Assembly (NCBI RefSeq): GCF_029867415.1
Contig: NC_081181.1
Span: 126,051,042 to 126,115,041, forward strand
From: Vicia villosa
Taxonomy: Eukaryota; Streptophyta; Magnoliopsida; Fabales; Fabaceae
Direction: 5' to 3'
DNA length: 64,000 nucleotides
Shown here piece after piece: positions 22,438-32,059 of this stretch (its first letter is position 1; each line of letters opens with the position of its first letter). The position numbers and the translations under genes were made by a program. The notes under the pieces are model-generated. The model ran no database searches. It was not told the origin of the DNA and was given only the letters and a program-made list of their open reading frames with translations.

Positions 22438-22812
22438 CTAAGAAATTACTACGGTTAAAACAATGTCATTGGGCTCATGCATCATTTGAATGCAATCAAT
22501 ATCGTATTCCACGTTATCCCAGAAACTTATCGTTGCTCCAGTCAAAGCATCGACCCTTGTTTTAAGCCTCTTGATGCTTCTTATCTGTTCGCCGGATTCG
22601 TACTCCCCCTCTAAAAAAGTCATGAGAGTCCTCTTGAGTTGCTCGACAGAAGAGATATTCCAAAACATAACCGGCATGGGAGGTTTGACGGGAGAGAATA
22701 TGACATGTCCGTTCCTTCTGCGATACTCCGGTTCAGGTTCGATACGCCATATTGATCTCCAGGGCGGCGACTCTGTTGTCCGGTGACATCCATCTGGCCG
22801 AATGCGAGACAT
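22438..22812 (-). CDS. Small MULE-borne ORF of unknown function (124 aa)
   Basis: I do not recognise a family with confidence. The 124-residue product begins MSRIRPDGCHRTTE, has a basic N-terminal third with RRRNGHVIFSPVKPP, then a more ordered part (FWNISSVEQLKRTLMTFLEGEY, IKRLKTRVDALTGATISFWDNVEYD) and a hydrophobic end (IVLTVVIS). There is no membrane segment or metal-binding motif. The ATG at 22812 is preceded by a minus-strand TATAAATT at 22885-22892, about 75 bp upstream, which supports separate expression. It lies between the left terminus and the transposase, in the same orientation as the transposase. Unlike the two large genes, this frame is intact. It could be a transposition accessory protein or captured sequence; both are inference. 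Confidence 0.5.
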   Translation of the reverse strand: MSRIRPDGCHRTTESPPWRSIWRIEPEPEYRRRNGHVIFSPVKPPMPVMFWNISSVEQLKRTLMTFLEGEYESGEQIRSIKRLKTRVDALTGATISFWDNVEYDIDCIQMMHEPNDIVLTVVIS

Positions 22813-22884
22813 TGTTGTGTTTGTGTAATTGTTTGGTGTTTGGAGTTTGTGTTTCTATGTGTAAACTCAACCCTAGGAACCCCT

Positions 22885-22892
22885 AATTTATA
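22885..22892 (-). promoter_or_regulatory. Candidate TATA box of the small MULE ORF
   Basis: Minus-strand TATAAATT 75 bp upstream of the ATG at 22812. Confidence 0.4.
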
Positions 22893-23195
22893 ATAGTAGT
22901 GGGTAGAAAAGGAGTACTGTTTACAAGCACGCCTAACCTGTATGATAAATGAAGGCACACTGATCAATGCATGGCTTGATGGGACTAGACGAAAGCATGC
23001 GTATTTAACTGTCCAAAATACAGACTGAAAGTATGGGTCAGGAAGACAGTTTCACTACAAGACAAATACATAACTAGTTGATTTAATAAGAGATAATACA
23101 AATACATAAGCGGTACAAATACAACTACAAATACAAATACAAATACATAAGCACTCCAAATACAAATACAAATACAAAATACAAATGACATACAA

Positions 23196-25602
23196 CTAAT
23201 TGTTGGTGGAGGTTGATCCATGGTTAGGACAGGTATTTTTATTGTTCCCGACTTCACGATATATGCCACACTTTCGTACCATTTTCTCATGATCCATCTC
23301 GGTTCTAATCTGGGTGCTGTTTGGTCGACCTCTTTTCTTTCTCCGCATGTTGTCATTATGCCAAACCACGTCCCCTTCACACGCAGGCCAATAATCCTCC
23401 TTTGCCATCACTTGAAATGCATTGTTGTACACTCCGAGAAAGGTATCCGCCTTGTAAATGGGAGATAAAAGTGCTAACGGATCTTGATGCGCATACGAAC
23501 ATGCTGCAATTACACGAGAGCATGGCATGCGAAAGGCTTGAAATTTTCCGCAATCGCACCACCCTTCGTCTGTAAGAACCTTGTATTGTTGTCTCGGAAG
23601 GCCCTCGTTATGGTCAATTGTTTCTTTAACACTAAAGGTCTGGTTGAATCGGTCGAAAGATGTCACAATGTGGCTGTTGGCTTTGGCAGATTGCTCTTTC
23701 ATGAATTTGACGCAGGTTTCGGTGAATACTTGCCCGGATTCTAGAACTGCACTCCAACGCTCACCTCTTCGTGCGAAAAGAGAAGCCATCCTATAGTATG
23801 TTGCTTGCACCAAGGCAGTAATCGGAAGGTGTCTGATGCCCTTAAACACTCCGTTCATTGACTCTACGAGATTTGTAGTCATGTGCCCCCATCGCTTCTC
23901 GTTGTCGTATGATCTGGTCCATTTCTCTCTAGCTAGATTATCTACCCATCTGCCTGCATCTGGATTTGTCGCTACAATTTCATTTCGATAATATTGGAAC
24001 GTCGGTTGAGTCAATGCATATCCGGCATTGACAAGAGTCTTCCAAAGAGCCCTGTCCTTTATCTCTCGCATGAAATTTTGTGCAATGTGTTGAATACAGT
24101 AAACATGCGTTGAAGGTGGGTTTTGCCACCCGTTTGCTGGATTGTTGTACGCACTCTCGATGGAAGCATGTCTGTCTGAAATCAAACAGAGTCCAGGTTG
24201 GGAGGCAACGTGTGTCCGAAGATTTCTGAGAAAGAAACCCCAACCTCCAGCAGTTTCTCCTTCCACAAGAGCGAACGCAACAGGAAAAATGTTACTATTT
24301 CCGTCTTGTGCCACAGCCATCAACAAGGTCCCTTTATATTTTCTGTACAACCAAGTGCCATCTATTTGAAGAATTGGTTTGCAATACGCAAATCCTTGAA
24401 CACATGGGCGGAAAGCCCAGAAAAGCCCGTGGAATATCACATTTCCTTGAAGGCACGTTCCGTCTGGAGATTGCGCCGGAAGGGTCTCTAAAATAGTAAT
24501 GGTTCCAGGATCATAAATTTGAAGCGCATTTAAGAAACGTGGGAGTCATTTGTACGAATCCTCCCAATTTCCATACACAATTTCGATCGCTTTGGTCTTC
24601 GCCAGCCACGCCTTTCTATAAGACGGAGTGTAATTGTAAGTTGCAACGATATGAGAGATTATCGTTTTCACCTTTAACGATGGATCTTTGTCAACTAGAG
24701 GCAAGATTTCTTGACATATAATGTCATAACTTAGCTTACGGTGATCTTGTGAAACATTTGTGTTAACACACGTGTGATCTTGGGAAATATATCCTATCAC
24801 CCGTGAATCACTTCTCTTCCTGTATGATGCATGCAACCTGAATCCACAATCAGTGTTTCTACACTGAATTTTGTACCTCTAAACGTTGGCGCGTTCAACT
24901 TTAAAATCAACATTGTTTGCCATATGAAATCTTTTTATGGACATGATACATGCCTCATTTGAACGAAATTTGTCTCCTTCTTTTAGCCGTGCATCTGTTT
25001 TGAGTGTAAGGATCATAGAAAATATCTGTCGATGGTTCATCCCCATCAAAGTTCAAGTTCCTCATGTGCGCTGGAGGCATTTCCACTTGATCTGGTGGCA
25101 CAACAACGTCTGGTTCGTCTTCACTTTCCTCGTTGACCAAGTTATCAACTTCTATTTCCGGTGCTTCTTCTTCTTCATCTACAACGTCGACCTTTGCTTG
25201 CTCGTCTTCAAGTGCATCAATGACTTGTGACTCAACCAATTGTGTGGGTTGAAATTCTGGTAGAGTAACATACAGTTCTATATAGTCGTAACCAGAATAC
25301 TCATGATTGGCGAACATATTCTGCACGTCTTCATCATCTTTGATCTCAACTTGGATAAACATGACCGGGTTGTCCCCACGAAGAAATCGATATTGGTAAA
25401 AATTTTGGAATACACCACCCAGTGCAAGCTTCGTCTCTAATCTCTCTTTGAAGTAACTGAAATTTTCTTTTCTGCTTAAACAAAATCGTGTAACCTTAGT
25501 GTTTCTAAACAGAAAACCAACTTCTTCGTTGTCATATGTCTCGCCAAAAACATGAGCTTTGATAATGTATTGTGGAGGGGCCATTGTTGAGTGTGTAGTC
25601 AT
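23196..25602 (-). pseudogene. mudrA-type MULE transposase, inactivated
   Basis: MULE transposases cut the element ends with a DDE nuclease and are guided by zinc-binding domains. The intended protein of ~800 residues starts at ATG 25602. The N-terminal part (25602-24955) has an acidic linker and ends in a basic region. The DNA-binding part includes KRFHMANNVDFKVERAN and C-R-N-T-D-CGFRLHASY. The catalytic domain (from 24440) shows D in LQIDGTWL, D in LISDRHAS and E in NLVESMNGVFK. Lesions: a frameshift near 24985, TAG at 24879-24881 and TGA at 24546-24548, the last two in the frame of the catalytic part. The SWIM finger reads CDC...CSR, with Arg where His is expected. The C-terminal knuckle (CGIYREVGNNKNTC) has lost its second Cys and its His. 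A neighbouring mobile-domain gene is transcribed divergently. Confidence 0.92.
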
Positions 25603-25706
25603 ATGTGTAATGAGATGTGTAATGAGTTGTGTTATTTTTCACATTAGAGGCTTCCTTTATGTAGACGAACATTGGGTGAAGTCAATTAGGGTTTATGAAT
25701 GCGAAT

Positions 25707-26060
25707 ACTGAGTTGTGCATATTGTACAATCACATGCAAATAAAGTTGATGGAAAATGAATGCCTGTATCGTCACAGACGCACTGAGTTGATTTGAGGTA
25801 TGCATGACACTGCTGCACAGTCGACTTGACCAGACACATCCATACTGAGTTGTGCATACTGTACAATCACATGCGAATAAAATTGATGGAAAATGAATGC
25901 CTGTATCGTCACAGACTTACTGAGTTGATTTGAGGTATGCATGACACTGCTGCACAGTCGACTTGACCAGACACAGCCACACTGAGTTGTGCATACTGTA
26001 CAATCACATGCGAATAAAGTTGATGGAAAATGAATGCATGTATCATCACATACGTGCACA
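25707..26060. repeat. 137-bp tandem repeat, ~2.6 copies
   Basis: Copies beginning ACTGAGTTGTGCATA start at 25707, 25844 and 25981, exactly 137 bp apart; the third is incomplete. The copies differ at only a few positions. Each contains a GTACAATCACATGC block. Confidence 0.9.
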
Positions 26061-26174
26061 ATTGAGTTACGCATACTGTGCACTAATTATTTGCGGTGAA
26101 ACAGCAACAAGAAACCCTAAATCCTAAACCCTAAAATTAAAAAAAAAATATAAAAAAAATAAAAGTCCATGTTG

Positions 26175-26236
26175 GCGCCACCCCAGGTGGCGCATTAGTG
26201 AAAAAATTAGCAGGAAGGCGCCACCCTAGGTGGCGC
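26175..26236. repeat. Central pair of 19-bp palindromes
   Basis: 26175-26193 and 26218-26236 are perfect GCGCCACC-N3-GGTGGCGC palindromes with CCA and CTA centres, the same motif that occurs three times in each terminal repeat of the element. Confidence 0.9.
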
Positions 26237-26666
26237 ATATGTACAACTATTTTTTTTGCCCTAATTTTATTAGTTGGTCCCCACACGCAAAACCCTAATT
26301 TGGCCCACTCTTATGCGTGCATGTGATCTACCTGCAACAAAACACTGTATGCATGCATGCCTAGTCAATTCGGCACAGAACACGGGATGCAAGCACGTCT
26401 AGTCTATTCTGTACAGAACACATAATCCATGCACGCCTAGTCTATTCTTCCCAGAACACAGAATGCATGTGAACCCATCTTTATTACTTTGAGATCTGTA
26501 TCACATGCATGCTCGCCACTTGGCTGTCATGCACTAAACATCAGCAACAACCATCCCCTCTATAAATACTCTCATAGAATACTCTCTTTTCATCAACATT
26601 TCATCTGTTATCTTCACAAACACTTATCATTTTCAAATCGGCAGAAAAGTTTCAGAGTTCTTGAAA

Positions 26667-28969
26667 ATGGCTCAACTTCTTACCATGGGTGAAACCCACA
26701 GAGGAACTAAAGCGAACTTGGCAACATATGTAAGTTCATACTTATTTATTTCTAAACATCTATACTTATATGATATCCAGTTTAATCTATTTATTCGTGG
26801 TTTTTAGGATGTTGACCGATTCCGTACACGTTCTCACGCCTATGTTGAACCTGACGAGAGGATTATTCCGAATCTACAAGCATGTGGCTTCGGACATGTC
26901 ATAAAAATGCACAAAAACAACATCGACAGAAAATTTATCCTTGCGTTACAAGAGCGATGGAGGCCTGAAACCCACACGTTTCATCTTCCAATAGGTGAGT
27001 GTACGATTACTCTAGAGGATGTTTATATGTTGCTTGGTCTGCCCATTGATGGAAAGGCTGTTAATGGATCTGTTCAACATGCTAATTCACTATGTGAGAG
27101 AGTGTTGGGAAGAGATCTAGTTGTGCCTACTCAAGGTTCAAGAGACCAGGGTATCAGTCTGGCCTCCCTTAAATCTTATTATGATGAACTCATATTGAGC
27201 GACAACTCTACCGAGGACTATGTTTGGTTAATGACTAAGGTCTATATCATGCTAATGTTTGGTAACCTTTTATTCCCAGAGTCGACAGGTAACACTGTCA
27301 ACTTCTTTTATTTAAGTAAATTTGATAGTATTAGCAAGATTAGGAAATATAGTTGGGGGTCTGCCGTTTTGGCGATGTTATACCAATCGCTTCGTAAGAA
27401 CGCGGTTGCCGACAAGTGCACCTTCTATGGATGTGTGTTCCTCCTACAAGTATGGGGTTGGTGGAGACTGCCTACGCTATCCCCTGCAGGCAGGAACAAC
27501 TACACGTTCCCTTATGCAACAAGGTACGTCTTTTTCAACGCTATCCCTTGAATGCTAACTCTCTTTTACATAAAAATCTGAAATAACATGTTTGCTCTTT
27601 TTTTTAGGTTCTGTGGTCCTAAATTGAATTACAGTAAGAATCCGAGGGGGAGTGCTATTTTTTATCGGCAACTATTGGATCACCTCCGAGCTGAAGATGT
27701 ATTACCACTAAACTTTTATATGATCATATAGATGTATTACAATCCATCATCTTTTTTAATAATATATTATTCTTTTCTCCTATGCAGTTTAATTGGAGAC
27801 CATACTTGATGCTAGACCAAGAGCCCAACGAGAGTGACCAAGAAGTTTGGACTGCAGTGACACCTATAATAAGGTTCAACATCGTGGAGATGCACCAATC
27901 TGATCGTGTGAGACTCCAGTTTGGCATGCATCAACCAATCCCGGATCCCCCCACTGATATGGGTCGTTGGCATCTTAGAAGAGTTAATCACCAATGGGAT
28001 CACGCAGATTATCAGTCATTCGCACCTGAACTTTGTGAGATGTGGAAGCAGCGTCGCCACCGTCTACTATAATTCCCTGTTGCCCAACTCCCCATGTATC
28101 CAACCGCAGACTACGTGAATTGGTATAGAACAGTCACAACCCCCGATATGTATGTGTCCGACCCCTACTACCTACACAACCCCCGCCAACAACAATACAA
28201 CCAACAACCACCCCAACAACGTCAACAACGCCAACAACGCCAACAATGCCAAACCTCCGAACAACCTTACCATGAAGAATATCAAACAACACCAACGCCC
28301 TACCAAAGTCAACCCATCCAACAACAATCATGGGGCTGCACCCAACAACTCCATGACACCGACCCCTCCACTAGGCTACCCATCCAACAACAATCATGGG
28401 GCTTCACCCAACAACACAACGACGTCGGCCCCTCCACCTCCACTAGGCAACCCATCCAACAACAATCATGGAGCTTCACCCAACAACACGACGACGCCGG
28501 CCCCTCCAACTCCAATAGGCAACTCAGCCTCGACATGGGTCTAGATGACGAATACGACCCAAACGAGCAAATGATCACTCAATCGTCACAATACCAACAA
28601 TATGGCTACTCCACACCCCAACAATCACAACACCAACAATATGGCTACACCACACCCCAACAAACAATGCCTTTTTTCCAAGTCCAATCAAGCGCTGGGT
28701 TTTACCAACCATATGACGCAACTCCACCGCCAAGACCAATCTTTGAGGGCATGGGGACCCGACTATTTGACAGCAGGATACAAGACTACATGTCCAACGA
28801 GCGCATGGAGGGGCTAATCCGAGGCCCACCTACCCAGACACAACAAGAACAACCAAGGAATAGGGGGGTCGTGGAGAAGTGGGTCGTCGAGAGAACCTTC
28901 CAACCGGATTCGAACAATTCCAGATTGCGGAACTGGTGGTCAGAGGGTTCATGGTCCGAGGGGTCATGA
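26667..28969 (+). pseudogene. Plant mobile domain (MAIN/MAIL-like) gene of the MULE, one premature stop
   Basis: Plant mobile domain proteins occur both in transposons and as domesticated nuclear factors in silencing and meristem maintenance. Exons 26667-26729, 26808-27523, 27608-27698 and 27788 onward join in frame with GT-AG introns. The domain shows the hallmark block RPETHTFHLPIGECTITLED-VYMLLGLPIDGKAV, then VWLMTKVYIMLMFGNLLFP, WGSAVLAMLYQSLR and WRPYLML. TAA at 28070-28072 ends the product at 384 residues, yet the same frame stays open to 28969 and continues family sequence (MYPTADYVNWYR-TVTTPDMY), so the stop is a single lesion in a ~683-residue protein. The tail is Gln/Asn/Pro-rich with three PIQQQSW repeats at 66-72-bp spacing. 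TATAAATA is 100 bp upstream. Occasional readthrough or a functional 384-residue form cannot be excluded. Confidence 0.88.
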
Positions 28970-29233
28970 ATAACATAATATCCATGTTTTAAAAATATTC
29001 TCTTTTTTTTCGTATTTGTAATGTTTGTCCCGTACTTCCTGTATTTGTAATGTTTTTTCTGTATTTCTCGTATTTGTAATGTTTCTTCCCTATTTATATC
29101 ATTAAACACTACCTGTCTAATTATTTATTTAATCGTTTTTTAATTATGTTAAAACAATTTTAAAAAAATCAAAAACAAAATAAAAGTCCATGTTAAAACA
29201 AGAAAAAAAAACAAAAAAAAACACCAACAAGCA

Positions 29234-29441
29234 TGCGCCACCCCAGGTGGCTTGAAAGTTGAAATTGTAAGTTGGCGCCACCCCAGGTGGCGCATATGTT
29301 GTAGGGATTTGTTAGTTGGCGCCACCGGAGGTGGCTCCTACGTGGAGACCACCTCACAAACCTGGTCATACAGGTAATTTTCTCGAAAACCTGGTTTTTG
29401 GTGTAATTTTTTTTTTAAACCTGGTTATTTGGATTTTTTTC
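29234..29441. repeat. MULE right terminal inverted repeat (~208 bp)
   Basis: Inverted copy of 22011-22230. Palindromes lie at 29235-29253, 29275-29293 and 29319-29337; AAACCTGGT (the inverse of ACCAGGTTT) lies at 29358, 29387 and 29417. The outer end reads GGATTTTTTTC. Confidence 0.9.
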
Positions 29442-29450
29442 GTGTTTTGT
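29442..29450. repeat. Right 9-bp target-site duplication of the MULE
   Basis: GTGTTTTGT, identical to 22002-22010. Confidence 0.85.
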
Positions 29451-31620
29451 CACCGAATTAGGATTATATATTCACTTACACATGTAGAAGTCACAAACTA
29501 TTCATTATATTAGATAAAATGTTAGAATTTTGTGTCACAAATTTAATATTTAAGGTGTTAGGATCATTGTTTAATTAATTAAGATTTAAAGGGGTCTAAT
29601 TAATATAAAGTCAATGTTAAAAATATAAATGTCATGAAAGATAAGGTTATTGTATAAATATCATAAATTAACATTTAATTTGATGAGGGGTCAAATTAAA
29701 ATATTGAAAATTGAGTAATAGCCCTAGAATTATCTATATGACTTATGATCTTCATTTGTAGAGTAATTGAAAAAACATGATTTATTAGGATTCTCTCTTC
29801 ATTCCCATCAAAAGAGTTTTAAGAAACTCTAAGGAGCTCTGTAAATCGGAAGATCACATACCCGCGAATCTTCAGCGATTTCAATGGAAAATTCAGGTAC
29901 GCTTCCGCTTTCTTTCTCTAGTTGAATGCTAGTATGGGTTTAAAGGATGTGAGTTGATGGATTATCGACTTATAGGGATTACTTTAGAGATATGTTCTTG
30001 ATTTTTCAAATGTAATAAGAATAATGGGTGTTTGGATGATTTCGATAGTGGTCGAAACGGTGTCGTTAGTTTTGAAAAAAATAACAATAAAGGTTGAGTA
30101 GAAAATGTAAAGGTATTGACTGAAAAATGCAAAAGAGATTGAAGAAAATATAAATGAAATACTTGACATTAATTGAAAGTTGGTGATTCAAACATACATT
30201 GCACTTTTTAAACTCATTTATCTTTTTGTTGGGTACTTTGAGTATGCGTAAGTTTATAAGTTAGTTTGAACACACTTAAATCTAATTACGAAGCTTTTAT
30301 TTATAATACAAGTTGATAACTGATTTATGGCGCCCTTTCTCTCTTAGTGCACCATGTATCCTCTAACTTGACTCAACTGCTTCTACACGTTTTATGCTTC
30401 TGGATACAGCAACGATCGATGATTATCACACCACATTCGCTAGTGGTAACCGCCCCAATCTGAGTATCTGCCTATATGGATCTGTACTCTATCGATTAGT
30501 AATTTTTTATTTCAAAAATATTCTAAGTCCACATATTTTCTTAGGCAAGGTGTCGACTCCATATTTCACGTCTTTCTTTATCGATTATGACTATTCTCCT
30601 GAAGATGGCTCTTCACGTGTCAATTGACTTTAACTGGATTTTTTGACTCTGTCGAAAATCTCAACTAATAAGACCACTATCAGCAAAATATCTATTTTAT
30701 TTTAATTAACAATTATCTTTTGAGACACAAATTTTTATTATTAGATGTTCACGTTTTTATTTTTTTTCTCCATCTCACAAACTCTTTTTTTCTTTTTTTT
30801 ATATAATTATTTAATATAATTAAATTTATGTTATGATTATTTATTTTATAAATAAATAATTCATTTCATAATATAATATGTATATAATATGTTATACCTA
30901 AATAAAATGTATTAAATAAATTTACTGTGCAGACTCACGGATATTTTGTTAATATTTTATTAAAAAAAACCATAATTTATCAATTAAAATCTTAAGATAC
31001 ATATTAGTATGAATAAGACATAATTAAAAATAATATTTCTAAAAAGCTGGATTTAAAGCTCATATTTCGTCCCCGGCAAGAGACCAACCAAGTCCAACGT
31101 CACAGTGAATGATGTGAATATGAGAAATCTACATTTATTTATCTTCACTCATCCTACAATCATGCACTTTCAAATTACTATTTTTTCTCTTTCACTTTTT
31201 TCTTTTCGTCATCTTTCTTTTGATTGCTATATCGAAAAGATTGCACCCTATCCTTTCTCATGACATATCGCAAAAGGGTTTGAAATATACTACTTGTTTA
31301 ATAATCCATATTAGTTGTATAATCTTTAATGCTTTTAAATTTTAATCATCAATGGTATATAATTATCTTAATCTTTACACAATTAAATCGTGATATCATT
31401 TCTTTTTATGGACAATAGAACACTACGTTCGTCCCAAAGTTGCTATCTTAATCCCAGTCCACATGTCGATTCTGCATAAATATCTGCTAAAAATATCTTC
31501 CACTATTGTCTAACCTTTTAATATTCATTAATTGGTAACAAGGCTTCATTTTAATAAATTACATTTTTTTGATTCAGAATAACTAAATTATGAATTAAAT
31601 TATTAAATATTCTCAATTTA
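29451..31620. other. AT-rich sequence without recognisable genes
   Basis: I see no coding region I can support. Short frames (for example 30394-30627 on plus, 77 residues) have no recognisable motif. A TGTTAGGATC at about 29557 resembles an LTR start, and ATTCAGGTACGCTTCCGC near 29890 resembles a splice junction seen in some legume repeats, but no paired end was found. Confidence 0.35.
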
Positions 31621-31700
31621 AATTAAGCCAAGGCCTTATATTAACAAAAAAAAGAAATTAAGCCAAGGCCTTATATTAACAAAAAAAAAGAAATTAAGCC
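31621..31700. repeat. 35-36-bp tandem repeat
   Basis: AATTAAGCCAAGGCCTTATA starts at 31621 and 31656, with a third partial copy at 31692. Copies are separated by A-rich runs whose length varies by one base. Confidence 0.8.
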
Positions 31701-31925
31701 AAAAGGGCAAATTTGGTATTGGATTGTGATTATATCTATCAAAGTGTAGCGGTATAAAAAGTTGATAGCGGTCCTAAATCGCCCAAAGGTAATTAAAATT
31801 GTGATGGTTTTGCTCACTAATAGCTACATAACATGAAGGGAAAAAAACAGGTTAGTGATATGAATGTCCTATGATACTTCACAAAACCCACTAATCCATT
31901 TTTAACTCCTCACTATTGGGATAGC

Positions 31926-32046
31926 TTGCTTAGCTTGTTTCTTATGATAATGAATGAAAAGGAAAAGAAGACGAACAAAAATAAAGAGATATAAATTAAA
32001 TTGAGTGAAGAGAGAATTCTATTGAATAAAAGTGTTAACTGAATTA
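31926..32046 (-). mobile_element. 3' LTR of the older copia element (~120 bp)
   Basis: This matches the LTR at 42897-43017 in the same orientation, sharing AAGAAGACGAACA, AAATAAAGAGATATAAA and AAATTGAGTGAAGAGA, with many substitutions. It lies just beyond the RNase H remnant, where the 3' LTR of a minus-strand element should be. The ends are approximate. Confidence 0.55.
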
Positions 32047-32059
32047 AATTGAGTTAAGA

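Larger units (their letters stand above)
25603..26666. promoter_or_regulatory. Divergent intergenic region of the MULE
   Basis: This ~1.06-kb region separates the transposase (-) from the mobile-domain gene (+) and must carry both promoters. It holds a 137-bp tandem repeat (25707-26060), two telo-box-like AAACCCTAA motifs at 26112-26120 and 26126-26134, two 19-bp palindromes at 26175-26193 and 26218-26236, and TATAAATA at 26561-26568, about 100 bp before the ATG at 26667. Several GCATGCATG stretches lie between 26340 and 26520. Confidence 0.65.
22011..29441. mobile_element. Complete Mutator-like element (MULE) with transposase and plant-mobile-domain gene
   Basis: A 7431-bp element bounded by long terminal inverted repeats and a perfect 9-bp duplication. 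Gene order from left: a small ORF (-), a mudrA-type transposase (-), a ~1.1-kb divergent intergenic region, and a plant-mobile-domain gene (+). Each terminus has three 19-bp GCGCCACC-N3-GGTGGCGC-type palindromes and three ACCAGGTTT repeats; two more palindromes lie in the middle. The transposase and mobile-domain gene both carry disabling lesions, so this copy is probably not autonomous now, but the ends look competent. Confidence 0.92.

Noticed and set aside
23220..24496. Several plus-strand frames across the transposase
   Set aside because: Antisense shadows of the MULE transposase; the minus frame has the DDE and SWIM motifs.
28134..28829. Overlapping frames on both strands within the Gln-rich tail of the mobile-domain gene
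   Set aside because: CAA/CCA repeats leave several frames open; only the frame continuing the mobile domain is supported.
30394..30627. 77-residue plus-strand frame
   Set aside because: No recognisable domain, AT-rich context, no promoter or splice support.
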